Part shown: piece after piece, positions 32,441-35,966 of the stretch
Layout of the letters: each line of letters starts with the position of its first letter
Numbering within the stretch: position 1 is the first letter of the stretch
DNA from: Apostichopus californicus
Lineage: Eukaryota > Echinodermata > Holothuroidea > Aspidochirotida > Stichopodidae
Length of the DNA stretch: 35,966 bases
Assembly (NCBI GenBank): GCA_020650975.1
Contig: JAIPMN010000525.1
Span: 1-35,966, forward strand
Direction of reading: 5' to 3'
Translations under genes and position numbers: made by a program
Notes under the pieces: generated by a model
Database searches by the model: none
Told to the model about the DNA's origin: nothing
What the model saw: only the letters and a program-made list of their open reading frames with translations

Positions 32441-33719
32441 AAAAATGTATACAGTGTGAGAGTCGACTCACGTTTTGTGTCACCTGCAATGTTTAAAGTA
32501 TTTGAAAAGACAACTTTCGGTAAAAATAAGCCTATTTTATAGATTGACTAGAACTACATCTTACACGTTAAAAGTGCATGCTAATGATTGTATAACTCTA
32601 TCTCCAGGTACATACAATCTGGTCAGTTTATTTGGTCTATACTTATGTCCATTTGCAACAAGAGTCCATCAATATATATATATGAGAAAACAAAAACATA
32701 ACTTGATTTTTCACTTGAAATTTTCACATACAAGGTTTAAAAGTTAAAATACTACTCAAAAATAAAGATAACGTATATTCGAGCACAACCAAAGACTTAA
32801 TTTCATGTTAAAGCAATCACAGATGAGATACTCTGGTGTCGCAAACTTTAATTGGTACCATCCTCCTGTTACTACATACTTGGGTTTTCCTAGTTTTGTT
32901 GTCCAAATTTAAAGTAAACGGTCCACGAAGTCAAGTTATATTTAAAGAAAACACTTTTTCGAGTTGAAGATGATGACTTTTTAAAAATTTTACAAAAATG
33001 ACTGTAAAATTGGCCGCTTAGTGTCAGTTTCTCTACCAATAATTTAAGGATTCATGTGGCTTAACTGTGTACAGTATAGCACTACACACTAAGTCAATGG
33101 AATTATTATTTTGTTGCGATGAAGCCCGCCCCCAAAACTCAAACTGTCCAGGGCGTTCTTAAAGAGGAAAATACTAATAATTAGGTCACCACTCAACGGA
33201 TTTTCATGCAGAAGAGTCGATTTTCAGAAAACGGCACCTATAACTTTTTTGGATTTTGATGAACCCATTATAAGATATGACTAATTTTCTTTACTGCGCT
33301 TTGCTCGGTTCGTTTTTAGAAAAAAAGATTTGACATTAGAGTGTAATTGGGAAAATAGAGACCTTTTTCATTTTGAACGCAGTACACATGCATATATTAT
33401 GACGGATTTACGAGCGTCTCCCACGAGAAAATTGGAAAACGAAGGCAGTCGCTAAACCGTATTTGTTGTGCATTGTCTTAAAAATTAAAGCACCGGGATG
33501 GTGGGGAGGGCTGGACATACCTAGTACACCTCACACTTATTATGATATACAGTACAATTTGGGGTACTGTTGTCAGTTTGGAGTACTAGGTAGTGGAAAA
33601 TTTGGAGTGGCCCCTCAAATTAATTTCTATGTCTGAGCTTCAATATGTGTTTTTATTGAAAACAAGTCTTTGAATTAAAATTTTCCAACTTTAACTGACT
33701 ATTACAGACAAGAAACTAG

Positions 33720-34490
33720 TACACATTGCATATGACCGGGCAAGACGTATTATGTTCTACTTGTACATTGTCCTAAAAATTCCTATTACCCACTGTTAGC
33801 TAGGTGGTCCAAGCCGTACTGGATTTGATTAGTTCCCAAAGCTTTTCATGGTACCGTTACATTCATTTAAGAAGTGATCATGTAATGGTCATTGGAATGG
33901 AAAGGCACCCTTTGGACCGGGCAAGACGCATTATGGTACTCTTCTACATTGTCAATAGAGTTGACATGACCCATTGGTTAGGTGGTCCAAGATGTGCTTT
34001 TGATTATGACACAGAGTTTTCTATTCGTGGTCCCGTTCCATTCATTTAAGTAGTGATGATTTAGTGGTCATTTGATTAGTCAACTAACACTTTGGACCGG
34101 GCAAGACGAATTATGGTACATGCACTTCTAGATATCATAAGAGTTCATATGACCCATCCGTTTGGTGGTTCAAGGCGTGCTGGTCTTGATTTGGGCCAAA
34201 ACAAATTGTTTTCGTGGTCCCGTTGCATTCATTTAAGAAGTGATGATGTGGCGGTCATTTGAATTGGTCAAGCACTCTTTGGACCAGGTATAAAATGCAT
34301 CGTGAGACAATTCTAACTTGCCTTTAGAGTTGATATGACTCATTGGTTAGGTGGTCCAATGCGTGCTGGGTTTGATTAAGGCCAAAAGATTTACATGGTC
34401 CAGTTACTTTCATTTAAGAAGTGATGGTGTATAGTGGTCATTTGAATTGGTCAAGTATTCTTTGGACAGGGTAAGACGCATTGTGAGAGT
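33720..34490 (-). repeat. Right-arm tandem array, inverted relative to the left
   Basis: Five units are marked by GACCGGGCAAGACGCATTAT or a close variant near 33735, 33916, 34097, 34281 and 34465, a spacing of about 181-184 bp. Each continues with GGTTAGGTGGTCCAAG and ATTTAAGAAGTGATGATG, the complement of the left-arm order. Confidence 0.9.
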
Positions 34491-34653
34491 ATTCTTAATA
34501 GAGTTCATAGGATAAACCTCTTTTATTTTTGGAAAATACGCTAAAATCTTGCTTTTCCACGACCAAATCTTGAACATCTTGTAAGATAGCATTCGGCCTG
34601 ACATAGGTATTACGTCGATAGCATTGTCGAATAAGTAACTGAATCGGTAGCAG

Positions 34654-34716
34654 TTACTCATTCGCGAATGTCGAATGAGGAACGCGGAATAAGTAACTAA
34701 CTTCACAGCAGTCCAT
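34654..34716 (-). CDS. Transposon-created 20-codon upstream ORF (inferred)
   Basis: The distal copy of the target duplication keeps the PELP1 initiation context TCAAGATGG. Read into the element it gives ATG GAC TGC TGT ... TAA, 20 codons plus stop. A transcript starting at the original promoter would meet this decoy start about 3.2 kb before the true one unless the element is spliced out or a new promoter is used. Translation is not shown. Confidence 0.3.
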   Translation of the reverse strand: MDCCEVSYLFRVPHSTFANE

Positions 34717-34721
34717 CTTGA

Positions 34722-35098
34722 CAAATAAACCTTTAGGTGGTGACCGGAAAAGATCAGCTAAACAACTATAGCTGCCTAACGGTGGGCTAAAGAATTACAG
34801 TTATAAGAGTTGTGGATTAACTTAAACGGACCTGTGTAGTGAATGTTTGCCACGTTTTAGCAAGCAACATTGATTTTCATACTTTATGAATAAACTTTGA
34901 ATAAAATGATAGGAAATACTGATTTTCAAATCGACTCCCTCAAATCACCTTTTTCGTCTAACCTTCTTTTTCGTCTAATCACCTTTTTAGTAATTTGGCA
35001 GACTCTGCCCCTTTTCACCAACGGGTGCACCACATAATTAATACATGGAAGCAATATCGTGCCTGCTTGACTATGGAACGCCGAAAGGGTAATGTAGT
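34722..35098 (-). promoter_or_regulatory. Inferred ancestral PELP1 5' UTR and promoter region, displaced by the transposon
   Basis: Removing the element and one target copy would place this sequence directly before the PELP1 start codon; on the gene strand it ends CCTAAAGGTTTATTTG. No TATA box or initiator can be called with confidence. Repeated TTTTTCGTCTAA motifs occur at 34950-34985. The assignment is purely positional. Confidence 0.4.
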
Positions 35099-35124
35099 AT
35101 GTTGTTAAATTCTATGCCCTTTGT

Positions 35125-35268
35125 TATAATGTTGTTGTCTCTTTTGATGTTGTTGTCTCTTTTGATGTTGTTGTCTCATATAATGTTTTTGTCTCCTTCA
35201 ATGTTGTTGTCTCATTCAATGTTGTTGTCTACTCTCATGCTGTTGTCTCCTTTGATGTTGTTGTCTCC
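35125..35268. repeat. 18-bp minisatellite, about 8 copies
   Basis: Repeated ATGTTGTTGTCTCTTTTG units with variants (TCATTCA, CCTTTGA, ATATA). Because 18 is a multiple of three, a plus-strand frame (35099-35296) stays open and would encode MLLSLL repeats. I regard that as a by-product. Confidence 0.9.
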
Positions 35269-35508
35269 CGCTGTTCATTTTTATGACGTATTCTAAACTT
35301 ATCGTATTTTCAGACTGAGAAACACTTGGTGCACCAGATTAGTTCCAATATTGTGGGGGAAAAATATTAGTTCAAATGAATTACAACTCACGGGGTATTT
35401 AGCCGCTACATTGTTAATACTGTAGCTTTAATACAACGTTAACTTTATGGTTGTACTAGTACTAGTTATGTAACTTGTAGCTAGGTAAGGCAATCCGGGG
35501 TACACCCC
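35269..35508. other. Spacer between the two upstream arrays
   Basis: No gene, transposon end or regulatory element recognised. Confidence 0.5.
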
Positions 35509-35700
35509 TCAGTCCGACAAGTTTTCAGTCCGACAAGTTTTCAGTCCGAAAATAAAATACACGTTTTCAGTCCGAAAATGAAATACACGTTTTCAGTCCG
35601 AAAATAAAATAACAAGTTTTCAGTCCGAAAATAAAATACACGTTTTCAGTCCGAAAATAAAATACACGTTTTCAGTCCGAAAATGATATAAACGTTTTAA
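35509..35700. repeat. 26-bp minisatellite, about 7 copies
   Basis: Units of TTTTCAGTCCGAAAATAAAA followed by TACACG. The two leftmost copies are shortened to TTTTCAGTCCGACAAG. It is tandem and non-coding. Confidence 0.93.
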
Positions 35701-35966
35701 GTTGGGGAATGAAAGCAGTTTTAATGCCATAATATCACCAATAAACAAACCTGGCATGCGAGGTGGGAGTTAAGGACATTTCGGCAAGTGATCACAACGC
35801 ACGGTTGCGTTCTTGTTCGGTCGTAGGATGTCATGGATGGTGCATAGTCACTTAATAATCCTTGCTGTTGCATGGGCTGAGCCCAGGGATTGTTTGAAAT
35901 CACGGTTTTACTTTTTCACCAATATAGTGGGGGCCTTTTTTTTCATTTTAGACGAAACACTGCTCT
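35701..35966 (-). other. Right edge; possible but unproven minus-strand exon
   Basis: On the minus strand a 60-codon frame (35721-35903) includes NNPWAQPMQQQGLLSDYAPS, and an ATG at about 35873 opens a frame reaching a CAG|GTTTGT donor-like site near 35753. The amino-acid composition looks protein-like, but I recognise no family and no partner exon. It could be a first exon of a neighbouring gene or chance. Confidence 0.15.

Larger units (their letters stand above)
31523..34721. mobile_element. 3.18-kb foldback transposon with 9-bp TSD, inserted at the PELP1 start codon
   Basis: The element runs 31532-34712. Its ends are ACCGGTGTGAAGTTAGTTAC (left) and, read inward from the right, ACTGCTGTGAAGTTAGTTAC. 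It is flanked by CCATCTTGA at 31523-31531 and 34713-34721. The arms are very long. About 200 bp of outer TIR include TTCGCGAATAAGTAACT. Inside it are tandem units of about 180 bp: four on the left (31780-32440) and five inverted on the right (33720-34490), each containing GCGTCTTGCCCGGTCC or its complement. A unique core of about 1.25 kb (32445-33715) has no recognisable transposase. The architecture resembles foldback elements such as sea-urchin TU or Drosophila FB. The 9-bp duplication points to a Mutator-like mechanism. Non-autonomous. Confidence 0.9.

Noticed and set aside
32445-33715. Transposase gene in the foldback core
   Set aside because: Frames on both strands are short and broken, with no recognisable catalytic pattern; the element is treated as non-autonomous.
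35099-35296. Plus-strand frame rich in MLLSLL repeats, resembling a hydrophobic peptide
   Set aside because: It is the translation of an 18-bp minisatellite whose period keeps a frame open. There are no splice signals, start context or similarity to support a gene.

Overview
The window is intron-rich, AT-rich animal nuclear DNA with no bacterial features. It holds the ends of two protein-coding genes that face each other, plus dense DNA-transposon and minisatellite material. The repeats resemble those I associate with echinoderm or other marine deuterostome genomes: TGACCTTTGACC-type repeats, MITEs and foldback elements. Protein similarity to vertebrate orthologues also fits a deuterostome invertebrate. 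The species cannot be fixed from sequence alone.

Layout. Bases 1-6202 (+) are the 3' part of an NME7 gene: the last 14 bases of one exon, then exons 996-1145, 4583-4716 and 5919-6167, then a poly(A) signal. Bases 6203-9750 lie between the convergent genes and contain a clean 647-bp hAT-like element with an 8-bp target duplication. Bases 9751-31526 (-) are a complete PELP1 (RIX1-family) gene that I assembled from 17 exons in consistent phase: 798 codons, with start and stop both visible. Two small exons (13667-13700 and 13029-13050) are tentative. Its introns carry minisatellites, MITEs, a recurrent interspersed repeat, and a 738-bp long-TIR element (29878-30615) flanked by a 9-bp repeat. Bases 31532-34712 are a 3.18-kb foldback transposon. 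Its 9-bp target duplication (CCATCTTGA on +, TCAAGATGG on the gene strand) contains the PELP1 start codon, so the ancestral promoter and 5' UTR now lie about 3.2 kb upstream of the coding start. Bases 34722-35966 are upstream flank with two short-period tandem arrays and no secure gene.

The two genes are not functionally linked. NME7 is a ciliary and centrosomal double-NDPK-domain protein of the gamma-tubulin ring complex. PELP1 is a nucleolar scaffold of the Rix1-type complex in 60S ribosome maturation. Their interest here is structural. The NME7 splice junction appears to have seeded an 11-copy, 47-bp minisatellite that repeats the 5' splice site, and the PELP1 translation start was hit by a transposon.
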